Numbered from the stretch's first letter, positions 1-7,892 are shown. The stretch: DNA of 64,000 bases from Novimethylophilus kurashikiensis (GCF_003112435.1 NZ_BDOQ01000007.1:1-64000), one strand, 5' to 3'. Notes: generated by a model not told the origin, from the sequence alone. Program-made: numbers and translations.

Positions 1-74
1 ACCTCAATATTGAGGTTGTCGACGAATACGGAGATGAGGAAGAAGTGGAAGAATTGGACGAGAAGGAGGATTAG
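1..74 (+). CDS. C-terminal end of an upstream protein (partial)
   Basis: An open frame enters from the left edge in frame 3 and stops at TAG 72-74. The visible 23 residues are strongly acidic, including EEEVEELDEKED, a tail common in small phage proteins. The function cannot be told from the tail. A sigma70-like promoter for the next gene starts 9 bases after the stop. Confidence 0.6.
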   Translation, partial: LNIEVVDEYGDEEEVEELDEKED

Positions 75-82
75 AAAGGGGC

Positions 83-111
83 TTGACCTTTTCAATCTTT
101 TTTGATATAAT
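83..111 (+). promoter_or_regulatory. sigma70-type promoter
   Basis: TTGACC (83-88), a 17-base spacer and a perfect TATAAT (106-111), 27 bases before the start of the secreted phosphatase gene. Confidence 0.8.
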
Positions 112-137
112 AAGCCTAATTCAAAAAAGGTAAAAAT

Positions 138-713
138 ATGATTGCGCCCTTGCTATCGCTGTTAATTGTGGCGATGTCCCTGTTTTCGTCCTCAGTGGCT
201 GCCGACACCACCATCGTCATTATGCGACATGCGGAAAAGCCTGCCGCTGGGCTTGGCCAGCTGACTTGCCAAGGCTTGCGGAGAGCGCTGGCGCTGCCGA
301 CTAAAATTCATACCACCTACGGCAAGCCATCCTTCTTATATGCTGCCAACCCCTCCATCAAGAAAGATGATAAGGGGATTCCATACAGCTATATTCGCCC
401 CTTGGCCACCATCGAGCCTTTAGCAATTGCAGACGGCTTGCCGGTTGATATCGATTGGGGTATGCCTGAAATCGATGCTGTGGCGGACCATTTGATTACG
501 GGTTCTGGCGTGCAGGTTGTAGCGTGGGAACATCACTGGGCGAGCAAGCTGGCATCGGCTATCGTCACCAAGGTGGGTGGGACCGCATCTATTCCTGGGT
601 GGGCAGATGATGATTTCGATAGCCTATACGTTATTCGAGTCCACGGCGCTATTGCGCAATTTTCAAAAGAGGCGGAAGGGTTAAACGGCCTTCCCCAAGA
701 CTGTCCTAAATAA
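138..713 (+). CDS. secreted histidine-phosphatase-superfamily protein
   Basis: The 191-residue product starts with a hydrophobic signal peptide (residues 1-22, ending near SVAA) followed at once by IVIMRHAEKP. The RH of this motif is the catalytic signature of the histidine phosphatase superfamily, and a second histidine pair (WEHHW, about 129-133) sits where the family has its second catalytic His. The protein should act in the periplasm or outside the cell as a small SixA- or PGM-like phosphatase, but the substrate is unknown. The start is supported by an AAGG ribosome site and a good promoter upstream. The CYTH gene follows 11 bases after the stop and is probably co-transcribed; both families act on phosphate esters. 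Confidence 0.75.
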   Translation: MIAPLLSLLIVAMSLFSSSVAADTTIVIMRHAEKPAAGLGQLTCQGLRRALALPTKIHTTYGKPSFLYAANPSIKKDDKGIPYSYIRPLATIEPLAIADGLPVDIDWGMPEIDAVADHLITGSGVQVVAWEHHWASKLASAIVTKVGGTASIPGWADDDFDSLYVIRVHGAIAQFSKEAEGLNGLPQDCPK

Positions 714-724
714 AGCAGAATCAA

Positions 725-1378
725 ATGGCAAAAGAAATTGAACGTAAATTCCTCGTCAACGAGGTCCCTCTCGACCTGACGGCGCTGACATTGCACAGTA
801 TCCATCAAGGATACCTGCCCAAATCCTACGATGCCCCGGATGTTCTCGTCCACGTCCTAGCAGCAGAGGCTGTCGTCGTTGTACGAAAAGACTCCCATAG
901 CTTCAAGTACGTCATTCCACGGGAGGATGCCTCCCAAATGGTTGAGCTGTTCTGCACGGGTGCCGGATTGGATGAATCCGGTATCTTCGGGCATTTCCGT
1001 AAGGGGCCAGATGCGCCTGCAACTCGATTTCGTGTGCAGGATGGCGTTGGCTACCTAACCATCAAGGGTAAGCCCCTGTCAGGCGGTATGACCCGTGATG
1101 AGTTTGAATATGAAATTCCGCTGGCTGATGCCCGATTGATTATTGGGTTGTTCTGCCAAGACCTCCAGGTCGCCAAGAGCCGCTACTGCGTCCCGCATGG
1201 TCCGTACGTCATCGAACTTGATGTGTTCCATGGGGCGCTTGAGGGGTTTGTGATGGCAGAGGTTGAGCTACCCTCAGAAGATGCGCCATTCGAGCCGCCA
1301 GCTTGGTTTGGGGTTGAGGTATCAAACGACCCGCAATACTCAAATATCAATTTGGCAAAAAGACAATCCGGCAAGTAA
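725..1378 (+). CDS. CYTH-domain protein (triphosphatase/cyclase fold) with an internal insertion
   Basis: The protein begins MAKEIERKFLV, the ExExK signature of CYTH enzymes (tripolyphosphatases, thiamine triphosphatase, class IV adenylate cyclase). It ends with the usual KSRY, IELDVF, AEVELP and YSN strands. Relative to ordinary CYTH proteins there are about 60 extra residues (about 35-98) between the first strand and the FRV/LTIKGK strands. That insert holds a stretch (59-76) resembling the native strand-helix at 126-143, as if part of the fold had been duplicated. The metal-binding Glu and Lys/Arg residues are present, so hydrolysis of a triphosphate is likely; the substrate is unknown. 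An inverted repeat that may serve the opposing gene overlaps the 3' end. Confidence 0.75.
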   Translation: MAKEIERKFLVNEVPLDLTALTLHSIHQGYLPKSYDAPDVLVHVLAAEAVVVVRKDSHSFKYVIPREDASQMVELFCTGAGLDESGIFGHFRKGPDAPATRFRVQDGVGYLTIKGKPLSGGMTRDEFEYEIPLADARLIIGLFCQDLQVAKSRYCVPHGPYVIELDVFHGALEGFVMAEVELPSEDAPFEPPAWFGVEVSNDPQYSNINLAKRQSGK

Positions 1379-1390
1379 GACTTGCCGGAT
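1366..1390 (-). terminator. hairpin terminator for the minus-strand gene
   Basis: A 10-bp perfect stem, ATCCGGCAAG/CTTGCCGGAT with a 5-base loop, lies just past the stop of the minus-strand gene and is followed on that strand by a T-rich tract. It overlaps the end of the CYTH gene. Confidence 0.6.
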
Positions 1391-1395
1391 GGGAG

Positions 1396-1599
1396 TTAGT
1401 GCAAGGTTGTCCTGGTACGAAGCGCTAATTCCGTTTTGAGCGAACGATGGGCAATGAGAACGTCATAGGTGATGTTCTCATTTGCCATGATTTCAACCCA
1501 GAGCACATGTTCCAGGCGCTCTAGCTCATAACGGCTGGCATTCAAAATAGATGGGCGATTGCATGCACGCACCACATCTCTTACGGCGGGTGTTGCCAT
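1396..1599 (-). CDS. small protein of unknown function
   Basis: This 67-residue product resembles nothing I recognise. The gene is supported by a strong GGAAGGAT ribosome site 7 bases before the ATG at 1599 and a hairpin after its stop. A TATACT-like -10 element (1629-1634 on the minus strand) sits back to back with the promoter of the divergent gene at 1678. The protein is rich in Arg and Leu, has no membrane segment and is probably cytoplasmic. Confidence 0.55.
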   Translation of the reverse strand: MATPAVRDVVRACNRPSILNASRYELERLEHVLWVEIMANENITYDVLIAHRSLKTELALRTRTTLH

Positions 1600-1642
1600 G
1601 ATAATCCTTCCAAAGTATGTCCACGCTCAGTATAGAATTTGC

Positions 1643-1671
1643 TTGACATAATCAATGTTAAGTGATACATT
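1643..1671 (+). promoter_or_regulatory. sigma70-type promoter, very close to the start codon
   Basis: TTGACA (1643-1648), a 17-base spacer and TACATT (1666-1671). Transcription should start at or next to the ATG at 1678, implying a leaderless mRNA unless the downstream ATG at 1738 is used. Confidence 0.7.
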
Positions 1672-1677
1672 CACCTC

Positions 1678-1941
1678 ATGGCTTCCCTTCTCGAGCATAT
1701 TCCATTCATTACTGAGGATTCCTCCGGGGGATATGCAATGCCTGCAGAGACAGCGCTATACATTCGCGAATATCTTGCTGGTTTTGGGGTTAGCCTTGAC
1801 CGGTTAGGAAGCTACGACGCATTGGTCGAGGAGTTGCGGCGGTGCAACGCCAACGAATTTGAACGGGTAATTTCTCGTCCGGCGCCCAGGAATGGGCTCC
1901 GCTTTATCTGGAATCGCTTGAGAAAACTGGGAAGCAACTAA
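1678..1941 (+). CDS. small protein of unknown function, possibly leaderless mRNA
   Basis: The frame from ATG 1678 encodes 87 residues with no recognised domain; the C-terminal third is basic (RLRKLGSN). The first ATG lies 6 bases after the -10 element, leaving no room for a ribosome site. An internal ATG at 1738 is preceded by a G-rich stretch and would give a 67-residue protein beginning MPAETALYIREYL. Either start is possible. Confidence 0.55.
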   Translation: MASLLEHIPFITEDSSGGYAMPAETALYIREYLAGFGVSLDRLGSYDALVEELRRCNANEFERVISRPAPRNGLRFIWNRLRKLGSN

Positions 1942-2001
1942 TGAATATCCGCTATAGGCAGACAAACGACGACTTCTAGTGTTCAACACTAGGAGGATTT
2001 C

Positions 2002-2571
2002 ATGCACATCGTAAAGCAGTATGAATCAGCAGTGACCTTGTTTGCGCAGGGTTCTGGTATATGGGTGTATCCGTCAAAGGCTGCTGCCCTTAAAGAACTT
2101 GGGTTTAGTTGGATTGCAAGAAACGTAGGCCCGGCATTCCGCGTATTTTCGCACGTGAGCTCCCTGTGGAATCCTGAGCTTGACCTGTATGCGCATCAGC
2201 CTGTTTATCGCACCTACGAGTATGTGATGCGGGATGATGCCGGGAAGCCTGTAACTGCGGCCGACTTTCAACATCTCATTATCCGGCGCAGCAAGAATTC
2301 CATTTGGCGGTTTAGGGCGCGGCAGCTTGAACGGTGGAATGGGCAAGGTTCAGTCCCTAATATTGGCCGGCATCGAGGCGGGCATAGTTATCGTGCAGTG
2401 CAAACCACCAATGAGCGTCGTCACGCCTTCGTGCTTGAAGACGGAGACCCGGGGCCGCGAGGTTCGCGTAATTTCAAGAACCTGCCAAACCGCTATGACG
2501 ATTATTGCATAGCTGCTCGCGAGGACCGCAACTGGAAGCGATTCCGGAAGACCCAATGGAAGCAGAAGTAA
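2002..2571 (+). CDS. hypothetical protein with basic C-terminal tail
   Basis: A 189-residue protein with an ideal AGGAGG ribosome site before the ATG. The N-terminal half reads as a folded domain. The C-terminal 70 residues are rich in Arg, Asn and aromatic residues (NLPNRYDDY, then WKRFRKTQWK), a style seen at the ends of many uncharacterised phage proteins with a conserved LPxxWDD-like tail. The basic tail suggests nucleic-acid or ribosome contact, which is inference only. An intrinsic terminator follows directly, so the gene is probably monocistronic. Confidence 0.65.
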   Translation: MHIVKQYESAVTLFAQGSGIWVYPSKAAALKELGFSWIARNVGPAFRVFSHVSSLWNPELDLYAHQPVYRTYEYVMRDDAGKPVTAADFQHLIIRRSKNSIWRFRARQLERWNGQGSVPNIGRHRGGHSYRAVQTTNERRHAFVLEDGDPGPRGSRNFKNLPNRYDDYCIAAREDRNWKRFRKTQWKQK

Positions 2572-2573
2572 AC

Positions 2574-2597
2574 AAAGGCGCCGTAAGGCGCTTTTTG
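2574..2597 (+). terminator. intrinsic terminator
   Basis: GGCGCC-GTAA-GGCGC hairpin followed by TTTTTG, right after the gene ending at 2571. Confidence 0.8.
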
Positions 2598-2619
2598 TTT
2601 GCCGGGATATATCATAAAA

Positions 2620-2648
2620 TTGACATATACACATTTGTCTGATATAGT
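2620..2648 (+). promoter_or_regulatory. sigma70-type promoter
   Basis: TTGACA (2620-2625), 17-base spacer, TATAGT (2643-2648). It drives the five-gene run at 2687-5185, which ends in a terminator. Confidence 0.85.
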
Positions 2649-2686
2649 TAATGCTCACTATTAAAAATTAATCGCTGAGGAGTTTG

Positions 2687-3082
2687 ATGAGCACCCCTTC
2701 ACTAGGTGAGACCCTGTCTCCCATCCATCCACCACTTACCGTTGAAGCGGCTATTGAGTTGTTAACCAAGTTGAAATGGGCTGGCCATGGTAACGATACC
2801 ATCTCAATTGCGTATGAGCCTGGCCATGCAACGATTGGCGCAACCCCCTCTGTGGCTGTCACTGGGTTTACAGTTGGGTTCGACTGGAATCATGGCAAGA
2901 TTTTTGCGAACACGGAAACCAAGCTGGGTGTTGGCGGCCCGGTCCTGGAAAGCCTTCGTGCGCGCTATAACGCAATGTCTGAGGCCCTCTACAAAATAGG
3001 TGCTATTGCAAACGACGGACGGGCTCCCGATGAGCGCCTGGCAGCCATCAAAAGTGTTTGCGGCAAGAAGGTAAAGGGCTAG
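2687..3082 (+). CDS. hypothetical protein, first gene of a five-gene operon
   Basis: The start at ATG 2687 is chosen over the in-frame TTG at 2684 because GAGGAG lies 4 bases upstream. The 131-residue product has a mixed alpha/beta composition, no membrane segment and no motif I recognise. It is the promoter-proximal gene of a tightly packed run (membrane protein, two unknown proteins, lipoprotein), so it may work with an envelope complex. Confidence 0.6.
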   Translation: MSTPSLGETLSPIHPPLTVEAAIELLTKLKWAGHGNDTISIAYEPGHATIGATPSVAVTGFTVGFDWNHGKIFANTETKLGVGGPVLESLRARYNAMSEALYKIGAIANDGRAPDERLAAIKSVCGKKVKG

Positions 3083-3087
3083 CTGAT

Positions 3088-3441
3088 ATGGGAGCATTTT
3101 TCAGTGGCCTGTCCAAATGGATGGGCAATGATGGGAAATGGCATTTGCAGAACTTTTCCATAATGGTACTGATGTCTTTTTTGATGGCTGCGCTCACTGC
3201 TGTGGTAATGGAGTTGTCCTTCATTTTAGGTCGAATCCTGATTCTTACCGCCCCCGCTCAATTCCCCACGGCCCTTGTTAAGAGTGTGGCCGCCAGCACG
3301 TGGACAGTTTATGACCTCAAGGAGTCATGGGTTGGGACCTGTACTGTGTATGGGTTCTCAATTGTTGTCGGTCTTGTCACAGTGACTTGTTTTGGCATGT
3401 TTGTAGCCTCTGTTGTGGAGCTTGGTAAGGACAAATCTTGA
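3088..3441 (+). CDS. small membrane protein, two predicted transmembrane helices
   Basis: From ATG 3088 the product has 117 residues with hydrophobic segments at about 25-50 and 85-110. An alternative TTG start at 3058 would overlap the previous gene and add ten polar residues. Inner-membrane location is likely. No family is recognised. Membership of a run ending in a lipoprotein points to a small envelope-associated complex. Confidence 0.6.
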   Translation: MGAFFSGLSKWMGNDGKWHLQNFSIMVLMSFLMAALTAVVMELSFILGRILILTAPAQFPTALVKSVAASTWTVYDLKESWVGTCTVYGFSIVVGLVTVTCFGMFVASVVELGKDKS

Positions 3442-3454
3442 GATTGGAGTTCGT

Positions 3455-4207
3455 ATGAGTGATAAGGCTAAAAAGGCAGTTGGCAGTGTTACAAGCGTTG
3501 TTCTGCCGAACCATGTGATTCAAATCAAATTACGGCACAGTACTGAAATTGTGGCGGCCACGGGCGCTAATCTTCTGGTGATGGTTAAGAACATAGTTGC
3601 CAAGAGTGAGTATTACTCGGGGGTACGTGATAAGGTCCTGACACCTGAAAATGGATTCCGGAATGAACTCCGTTCCCATCAATGGCTATGGCGTGCCCTT
3701 AAGGAGGTTCTTACGCATCCGCGTGACGGCTCTCCGACCAAGTACTTGAGTATGGTCTATAACGGGAAGCTACCTGAGCCGGCATCAGTCGATATTCAAG
3801 AGGCATGGGTGTCTGAATTGCTGACCTGGCTGGTATTTAATGCCAGCGAGAAATGTGCAGGGGACATCGCACCACAGAAGTTAATTATGTCGGCGTCTGA
3901 GACGCGATATGCAGATGAAAAACTGCTTGAGCTCAGCAAAAAAGTCTTTCTCGCGCTGAGCTTCCTGGAACCGGCGCGGCAACGTGTAGGTACTTCAATT
4001 GAATTTGCCTCAACTGAGGATATGGATTGGGGCGACGAATACAAGGTCTTGGTGACGGACCGCTGGTACGAAGAGTCGTTGAAGGATGAAAGGAGGCAAT
4101 ACAGCATCCTGTCCCGGTATATCCAATTCCTCAATAACACCAACAACGGTGGTTTCGAGTTGTTCGAAGTTGATAAGGATGCGTCTGATATCGAGTTCGA
4201 TGTATAA
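3455..4207 (+). CDS. hypothetical protein, 250 residues
   Basis: ATG 3455 is preceded by TTGGAG. The product is soluble, mostly helical by composition, and acidic at the C-terminus (DKDASDIEFDV). I recognise no domain. It sits between the membrane protein and another unknown soluble protein and is separated from the latter by five bases, so translation is probably coupled. Confidence 0.6.
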   Translation: MSDKAKKAVGSVTSVVLPNHVIQIKLRHSTEIVAATGANLLVMVKNIVAKSEYYSGVRDKVLTPENGFRNELRSHQWLWRALKEVLTHPRDGSPTKYLSMVYNGKLPEPASVDIQEAWVSELLTWLVFNASEKCAGDIAPQKLIMSASETRYADEKLLELSKKVFLALSFLEPARQRVGTSIEFASTEDMDWGDEYKVLVTDRWYEESLKDERRQYSILSRYIQFLNNTNNGGFELFEVDKDASDIEFDV

Positions 4208-4212
4208 CCATC

Positions 4213-4788
4213 ATGGCTAAAAGAAACGCTAATCAACTTGAAGCCCAGCTCATTTCCCTCGCTGGCACGTTTATCTATCTCAAGAAAATTAGAGCTGTCC
4301 TGGACCGGAAGCCCTTGATACCGCGCCACATGGAAGGCGTCATGGCCAGTGTGAAGCAAGAGCTGGGTACCCTGGATACGTCTTTCGACGGTGTAGAAGA
4401 GGCTACTCGAGTGGTAAGTGAAAACCTCTTGCTGGACTGGCTACATGGCTTAGGCATGTCCATAGGCGGTTCACTCACTTGTCGCGTAGGTGGGGTGGGG
4501 ATTGAGGTGAGCGGCAGGATTGAATCCCTGTCCTTGTTCCCAGAGCTCATGGAAGGTAATTGGCGTGCGGTGGAGGTTTTGCTGGTACCGGCCAGCGTCA
4601 TGCAATGGGGCGAGTCGACCAACCTTGATAAAATTGAGAAAGCCTCATCCGACACAAAGAGACTCTTTCAATCCAGAGCGCATGTGGTGAATGGCCGGGC
4701 TGAAACGGCGGTAGCCGTGCGCGTGCCAATCCAAGAGCTTCAGCGAGAGCGGCTTTCCCGCAGAACAGAGTCCATCCAGATATCTTAG
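4213..4788 (+). CDS. hypothetical protein, 191 residues
   Basis: Starts MAKRNANQLEAQL directly after the previous stop. It has a helical N-terminal half and a beta-rich middle (residues about 80-130), with no recognised motif. It is the fourth gene of the operon from the promoter at 2620; a lipoprotein gene follows ten bases later with a TAGGAGA ribosome site. Confidence 0.6.
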   Translation: MAKRNANQLEAQLISLAGTFIYLKKIRAVLDRKPLIPRHMEGVMASVKQELGTLDTSFDGVEEATRVVSENLLLDWLHGLGMSIGGSLTCRVGGVGIEVSGRIESLSLFPELMEGNWRAVEVLLVPASVMQWGESTNLDKIEKASSDTKRLFQSRAHVVNGRAETAVAVRVPIQELQRERLSRRTESIQIS

Positions 4789-4798
4789 GAGACGTACA

Positions 4799-5185
4799 AT
4801 GCGACTGATACTCATAGCCCTAGCGGCTGCTTTTGTCAGTGGATGCAGCCAGCTGCCTGCCATTTTCCACAAGCCATCTTCGGCGCCAGCACCTAAGGCT
4901 GCAGAAGTGAAACCGGTTTCGGCCCCCATGGTGGTTTTATCAGCCGGCCAGACGGTCAGCCTTGGGGTCGAAACTCTGGCTATCTGGGGAGAAGACCCAT
5001 GTCAGCCTGGATATTCTGGACACGACAAGCTCGAATGCATCGTCATCACAGGGAAATCCAAGGTCCGCGTGCACTTCATTCGAAATGGCATGCTCACGGT
5101 CGAAGACTGGTCGGTTATTCAGGTTGGGAGTAAATACAAACTGGTAACAGGGGATGGGATTGCTGCGCGCGAAGTGTTCGAATAA
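4799..5185 (+). CDS. lipoprotein of unknown function
   Basis: The 128-residue protein opens with a short signal peptide and the lipobox VSGC (Cys at 16), so it should be lipidated and anchored in the envelope. A Pro/Ala-rich linker follows, then a small beta-rich domain. A superinfection-exclusion or spanin-like role is conceivable, but nothing in the sequence shows it. Last gene of the operon; a strong bidirectional terminator follows. Confidence 0.65.
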   Translation: MRLILIALAAAFVSGCSQLPAIFHKPSSAPAPKAAEVKPVSAPMVVLSAGQTVSLGVETLAIWGEDPCQPGYSGHDKLECIVITGKSKVRVHFIRNGMLTVEDWSVIQVGSKYKLVTGDGIAAREVFE

Positions 5186-5200
5186 CAAAACATAGACGCA

Positions 5201-5227
5201 AAAAAGGCCTGCAATGCAGGCCTTTTT
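5201..5227. terminator. bidirectional terminator between convergent genes
   Basis: AAAAAGGCCTGC-AAT-GCAGGCCTTTTT, a perfect 12-bp arm pair, with A and T tracts serving both strands between the lipoprotein and rdgC genes. Confidence 0.85.
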
Positions 5228-5239
5228 AATTGGTGAGGC

Positions 5240-6157
5240 TTAGTCTTTCTGCTCGCCACCCAAGGCTTCAGTGATGGCGTAGAGCAGGTTTGTATATTCC
5301 CCGGTCATAAGGGCAAATTCAGCATTGAACATGTCCTCAGCATTATCGGCATCCTGTCCGACGTCGTCACCGATGTCGAGGACGACGAGCTTCTTCAGTT
5401 CCTGCCTTTCAGTGAGTTCGAATGACACGCGGTCCTTGTAGGTCAATGCCAGTCTAGTAGGTCGCTTGCCTTGACGCAGGTGGTCGCGAACATCCTGGCC
5501 ATCCAGGGAGTGACGGACATAACGAACAGCTGCCTTTTCTTCGGCTGGAGACTTCAATTCACAGTCGCGGTCGATGGTGAAATTGAGGGGAGCCTCACCA
5601 GCGGAAAGCCAATCGGTCATGGCGGCGCCAGGGGCGAGCTCGGTTGACCAACGGCGAACCGGAAACTCATCCAGCGCCTTGCCCAAAAGCTCGAGCACGT
5701 GGTCAGACTTGGCGCCGACGCTTGCCTCGATGACGAGCCAGCCATCCGTGGGGTTGAGCCATACGCGAGTCGTCGAGTTGCTGAGGAATGCTTTAGGCAG
5801 CAGCTCCATGCGAACGGCTTCCTTCAATTCTTTCATCTGCTTGCGACCAGGTGCATGCCCTTGTTGGTCAGTGACCTCTCGTACACGCTCAGCAAGGGCA
5901 TCCTTAACCACAGCGCCGGGCAATAAACGTTTCTGCTCCTGAACTGTAATGAGGTACTGGCCCCCAACAGCATGCACTAGCGGCTCATGTGGAAGGCCGC
6001 GGGGTTGCGTAAAGCCTTTTGAGGTTTCCTGCTGGCTTGTGCAGGGTTGGAATTGGAATTTGCTCAGCTTTTCATTGAGCTCGTCAGCACTCATGTGCCA
6101 GCCTTCGCCCAAGCGAAATGCCAATGCGGCTTTGAACATCACTTTCGATTTTGCCAT
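5240..6157 (-). CDS. rdgC: RdgC-like recombination-associated DNA-binding protein
   Basis: The 305-residue product aligns by eye with RdgC along its whole length: the FQPC segment near residue 36, the LLPKAF segment about residue 118, the long central region, and FNAEFALMTGE...EALGGE at the C-terminus (RdgC has FDADFILMTGE...EGLGGE). RdgC forms a ring dimer that encircles duplex DNA and restrains RecA; in phage and plasmid settings it may tune recombination of incoming DNA. The start at ATG 6157 has AAAGGAT upstream; a TTG six bases earlier is unlikely. The promoter region is shared with the divergent gene at 6262. Confidence 0.88.
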   Translation of the reverse strand: MAKSKVMFKAALAFRLGEGWHMSADELNEKLSKFQFQPCTSQQETSKGFTQPRGLPHEPLVHAVGGQYLITVQEQKRLLPGAVVKDALAERVREVTDQQGHAPGRKQMKELKEAVRMELLPKAFLSNSTTRVWLNPTDGWLVIEASVGAKSDHVLELLGKALDEFPVRRWSTELAPGAAMTDWLSAGEAPLNFTIDRDCELKSPAEEKAAVRYVRHSLDGQDVRDHLRQGKRPTRLALTYKDRVSFELTERQELKKLVVLDIGDDVGQDADNAEDMFNAEFALMTGEYTNLLYAITEALGGEQKD

Positions 6158-6242
6158 GGTCAATCCTTTGAATTAGTGGTGAAAGGTAATCTCACGTTTC
6201 GATTAACAGTATACCGCGAAAAAGGCATTATTGCTATTTTAT

Positions 6243-6250
6243 GGTATACT
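6243..6250 (+). promoter_or_regulatory. extended -10 promoter
   Basis: TGG directly followed by TATACT (6245-6250) with no good -35. A -10 like TATACT (6208-6213) points the other way for rdgC. Confidence 0.6.
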
Positions 6251-6261
6251 TAAAACATAAT

Positions 6262-6780
6262 ATGATTCCCAACAGCTATATTTATGACCCTTCTGCAGCC
6301 GCCGCAAAGGCCGTTCAGCTCGCGCGTAAGGGAAAGAGCATGCCTATGGAGGATGGTCCTGTAGGTGACTTGCTGCGTGATGCCCTGGTAGAAGGGTTGG
6401 CCGACTGGGTTAAAGCTAAAACAGGCTATGTCTATCTAGCAAGTAATCCAGGAACGACTAACCTTTATAAAATTGGGCAAACGAGAAGCTCGCTCGAGCA
6501 GAGGATGAGGTCCTTGAATGGCGCTGGAGTCTTAGTTCCTTGGCAGGCTGTCATGGCCTGGCAGGTGTATGATGCGCCTGGCTTAGAGGCGAGAATACAT
6601 GCGGCTTGTGCTGACCTTCGGATTAAAGGCGAATTGTTCCAGGCCCCATGGCGTGAGCTGGTAAGTCGAATTGAACGGGCACTGCAGGAGGATAGGCAGC
6701 ACCTTACGGATGTGCTTTCGCCCTACGACTTGTCTGGCTCCCTATTTTCGGTAAATCCTGTCGAACAGCTTTTGCATTAA
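6262..6780 (+). CDS. T5orf172-type (GIY-YIG superfamily) protein
   Basis: Start set at ATG 6262 because the earlier in-frame ATG at 6241 lies inside the promoter; the mRNA leader is then only a few bases long. The C-terminal 110 residues carry the T5orf172 pattern: GYVYLAS, LYKIGQTR, a conserved Arg in QRM, and LEARIHAAC followed by GELF. This is a divergent GIY-YIG nuclease fold found in phages and eukaryotic viruses. The N-terminal 50 residues are unmatched. It may be a structure-specific nuclease; its role in the phage is unknown. Confidence 0.75.
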   Translation: MIPNSYIYDPSAAAAKAVQLARKGKSMPMEDGPVGDLLRDALVEGLADWVKAKTGYVYLASNPGTTNLYKIGQTRSSLEQRMRSLNGAGVLVPWQAVMAWQVYDAPGLEARIHAACADLRIKGELFQAPWRELVSRIERALQEDRQHLTDVLSPYDLSGSLFSVNPVEQLLH

Positions 6781-6929
6781 TTCCCCCTGACGCAGCACTC
6801 AGGGTTGAGGCATATACTAAGTGCCGGCATAGCTAGTTAGATTGTTAACTGTCAACCCATGTCATTGCATTCACGTTAACAATTTGGCTGCCTGCTTCAG
6901 GCAACCTCAAATCATAAAAAGGATGTTGT

Positions 6930-7172
6930 ATGAAAAAATTGCTGTCCCTCCTCGCACTTGCTCTCATTTCTACCAGTGTGTTTGCCGCAGAACCGGCGGC
7001 TGCCGGAGCAAAGGCGGGTGTGACTACTGAAGTGGCTAAGCCCGCAGACCTCAAGCCTGTTAAGCCTGAAGTAGTCAAAGTGCCTGCTGTTAAGGTAAAG
7101 GCTAAAAAGGTGTCTGCGGCAAAGGCTGAGAGTGCTGGTGTGCCCAGCGCAAAAGCAGTCCAACCCAAATAA
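6930..7172 (+). CDS. small secreted Lys/Ala/Pro-rich protein
   Basis: The 80-residue product has a textbook signal peptide (MKKLLSLLALALISTSVFA, cleavage after about residue 19). A low-complexity tail of Lys, Ala, Pro and Val follows, with repeated KPxxxKP and VKVxA motifs. Such periplasmic tails often bind cell-wall polymers or act as linkers. An AAGGATG ribosome site is present. A hairpin terminator follows. Confidence 0.6.
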   Translation: MKKLLSLLALALISTSVFAAEPAAAGAKAGVTTEVAKPADLKPVKPEVVKVPAVKVKAKKVSAAKAESAGVPSAKAVQPK

Positions 7173-7186
7173 CACGTCTAAACCAT

Positions 7187-7214
7187 AAGGGCCATGGGTA
7201 ATTCCATGGCCTTT
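7187..7214 (+). terminator. intrinsic terminator
   Basis: AAGGGCCATGG-6-CCATGGCCTTT hairpin after the secreted protein gene. Confidence 0.7.
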
Positions 7215-7229
7215 ACCTTTAAAATGGCC

Positions 7230-7258
7230 TTGCCATATAGTCTTTATTGTGATATAGT
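7230..7258 (+). promoter_or_regulatory. sigma70-type promoter
   Basis: TTGCCA (7230-7235), 17-base spacer, TATAGT (7253-7258), 43 bases before the next start codon. Confidence 0.75.
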
Positions 7259-7301
7259 GCAACCACACTGTAATTCTTCAAAACAATATTAAGGAAATAT
7301 T

Positions 7302-7790
7302 ATGCGTAAAGGTTTGATTGGTATCACCATGGCTTTCGCTTTCACCGCGCATGCGTATGCGGGTGACGCAAATCCTGTCGATATGGCGCACCAGGTTGGA
7401 TTTACGGGGTGTGATAATCTCATCACTGATACTTTCGAGTTTGCGCTGAAGGCGAATAACCGGCGCGTTGGTACCAAGTTTTTCGATGAGTCCAAAAAAA
7501 CCAATCTCACCATCATTGCTTCCTTCGGCGACCCGGGTGATATCGTCACGACTACCGCCAGCTTTCATAAGTCCGCCGGCAAATGCATTGTTCAGCGCGA
7601 AGATATTCTCGCTGAGAAGGGTGTCTGCTCTGATATGTTGATGCGTGATAAGTACTTCAAGTTCAAGGACGAAATTGGCGGCGTCGTTATCGCTGAAAAT
7701 GCAGGGGGTGTCGAAAAGCGATTGATGCAGGTTGAAGACGTTTGTCTTCAAGCGTACTACCGCGGTAATTCGATGCCGCTCCAACACTAA
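7302..7790 (+). CDS. secreted protein of unknown function
   Basis: A 162-residue product with a signal peptide (about residues 1-21, ending HAYAG). The mature part has five cysteines that could form disulfides in the periplasm. AAGGAAAT precedes the ATG. It has its own promoter and terminator, so it is a single-gene unit. No family is recognised. It is one of several exported products in the first 8 kb, which suggests the element modifies the host envelope. Confidence 0.65.
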   Translation: MRKGLIGITMAFAFTAHAYAGDANPVDMAHQVGFTGCDNLITDTFEFALKANNRRVGTKFFDESKKTNLTIIASFGDPGDIVTTTASFHKSAGKCIVQREDILAEKGVCSDMLMRDKYFKFKDEIGGVVIAENAGGVEKRLMQVEDVCLQAYYRGNSMPLQH

Positions 7791-7804
7791 GCCTTACATT
7801 GTAG

Positions 7805-7830
7805 AAAAAGCCGCAAAATGCGGCTTTTTT
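7805..7830 (+). terminator. intrinsic terminator
   Basis: GCCGCA-AAA-TGCGGC followed by seven T residues. Confidence 0.85.
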
Positions 7831-7863
7831 TATTTCTGGTGGACGCACCAGTCCTCGTTCAAA

Positions 7864-7892
7864 TTGACGTTTTATATATTGATTGGTATACT
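7864..7892 (+). promoter_or_regulatory. sigma70-type promoter
   Basis: TTGACG (7864-7869), 17-base spacer, TATACT (7887-7892). It precedes the macro/SLOG-NADAR/tmk/dNMP kinase run, whose next terminator is at 11114. Confidence 0.85.

Noticed and set aside
6241-6261. Upstream in-frame ATG extending the T5orf172-type protein
   Set aside because: It lies within the -10 promoter element, so it cannot be in the mRNA.
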